Assembly: GCA_944321885.1 (NCBI GenBank)
Contig: CALUNB010000006.1
Location: forward strand, 1-64,000
From: an uncultured Bacteroidales bacterium
GTDB lineage: Bacteria > Bacteroidota > Bacteroidia > Bacteroidales > P3
Length of the DNA: 64,000 bases
Direction of reading: 5' to 3'
Each line of letters begins with the position of its first letter. Within the stretch, counting starts at the first letter, position 1. Made by a program: the position numbers and the translations under genes. The notes below the pieces were generated by a model. That model made no database searches and had not been told where the DNA came from. It saw only the letters and a list, made by a program, of their open reading frames with translations. Positions 63,960 to 64,000 of the stretch are shown piece after piece.

Positions 63960-64000
63960 ATGTTTATCATAGAAAAACCCGGAATCCTGTACCTGCTGCT
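63960..64000 (+). CDS. batB: Start of batB (VWA protein), truncated by window end
   Basis: An ATG two bases after the batA stop opens a frame MFIIEKPGILYLLL, which is how BatB proteins begin (a short N-terminus leading into a membrane helix). Only 13 codons are in the window; the assignment rests on gene order. Confidence 0.6.
   Translation, partial: MFIIEKPGILYLL

Overview
The window is a stretch of chromosome from a member of the Bacteroidota, most likely the order Bacteroidales. Support comes from repeated Bacteroides-type promoter elements (TTTG, about 20 bp, TAnnTTTG), plug/CarboxypepD-type TonB receptors, an rnfBCDGEA cluster, the acpP-fabF-rnc order, pyrB-pyrI, a moxR-DUF58-batA/B cluster and a separate atpD-atpC pair. 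The bulk looks moderately GC-rich by eye (about 53-55%). The first 2.3 kb is clearly AT-richer and abuts the 3' end of a tRNA-Ser, so it may be the end of an acquired island. I cannot name the genus.

Layout. 1-2.3 kb: tail of an unknown gene, an aspartyl-protease gene broken by a small transposable element, a GNAT acetyltransferase, then tRNA-Ser. 2.5-6.7 kb (minus): an AAA/DUF4143 ATPase, a SIMPL protein, a nitroreductase-like lipoprotein and a DUF3298 protein. 6.9-9.6 kb: a CBS/DRTGG family II pyrophosphatase and an EamA transporter. 9.7-13 kb: APS reductase, an M23/LysM peptidase and a GT2 glycosyltransferase. 13.1-16.3 kb: a His-rich small protein and a TonB receptor, probably a metal uptake pair. 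16.4-20 kb: a degenerate transglutaminase-like secreted protein and a DUF1703 ATPase. 20.4-22.6 kb: small lipoprotein, barrel-like protein, ung, aroQ. 22.6-23.1 kb: repeats. 23.1-27 kb (minus): ABC exporter and glnA. 27.3-33.5 kb: atpDC, a secreted unknown, hemW and a sensor kinase. 33.7-43.1 kb: outer-membrane barrel, FAH hydrolase, dapD, tpx, pyrBI behind an attenuator-like leader, rnc, fabF, acpP. 43.4-51.4 kb: purN, the six-gene Rnf complex, carbamate kinase and ornithine carbamoyltransferase. 51.5-59.2 kb (minus): YggS, an FAD-synthetase-like protein, an outer-membrane barrel, a 1039-residue TPR protein, def and yqgF. 59.4 kb to the end: moxR, DUF58, a BatD/DUF4381-like protein, batA and the start of batB.

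Metabolic reading (inference): Rnf couples ferredoxin and NADH to ion pumping, ATP synthase subunits are encoded nearby, and carbamate kinase with OTC can make ATP from citrulline. This fits an anaerobe that uses amino acids.

The most interesting non-coding signals are: (1) a pyrBI leader with an intrinsic terminator, a pause-type hairpin, a U-rich tract and a 70-codon leader frame running through the terminator into pyrB, which closely parallels the UTP-sensing attenuator of enteric pyrBI; (2) three copies of a 204-bp (one 281-bp) MITE with GAAGCTGTTTAAA ends and TNA target duplications, one of which breaks a gene whose frame is restored exactly when the element is removed; (3) a family of dispersed palindromic repeats with GGCGGTGTG ends. 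No CRISPR array, rRNA or phage was seen.
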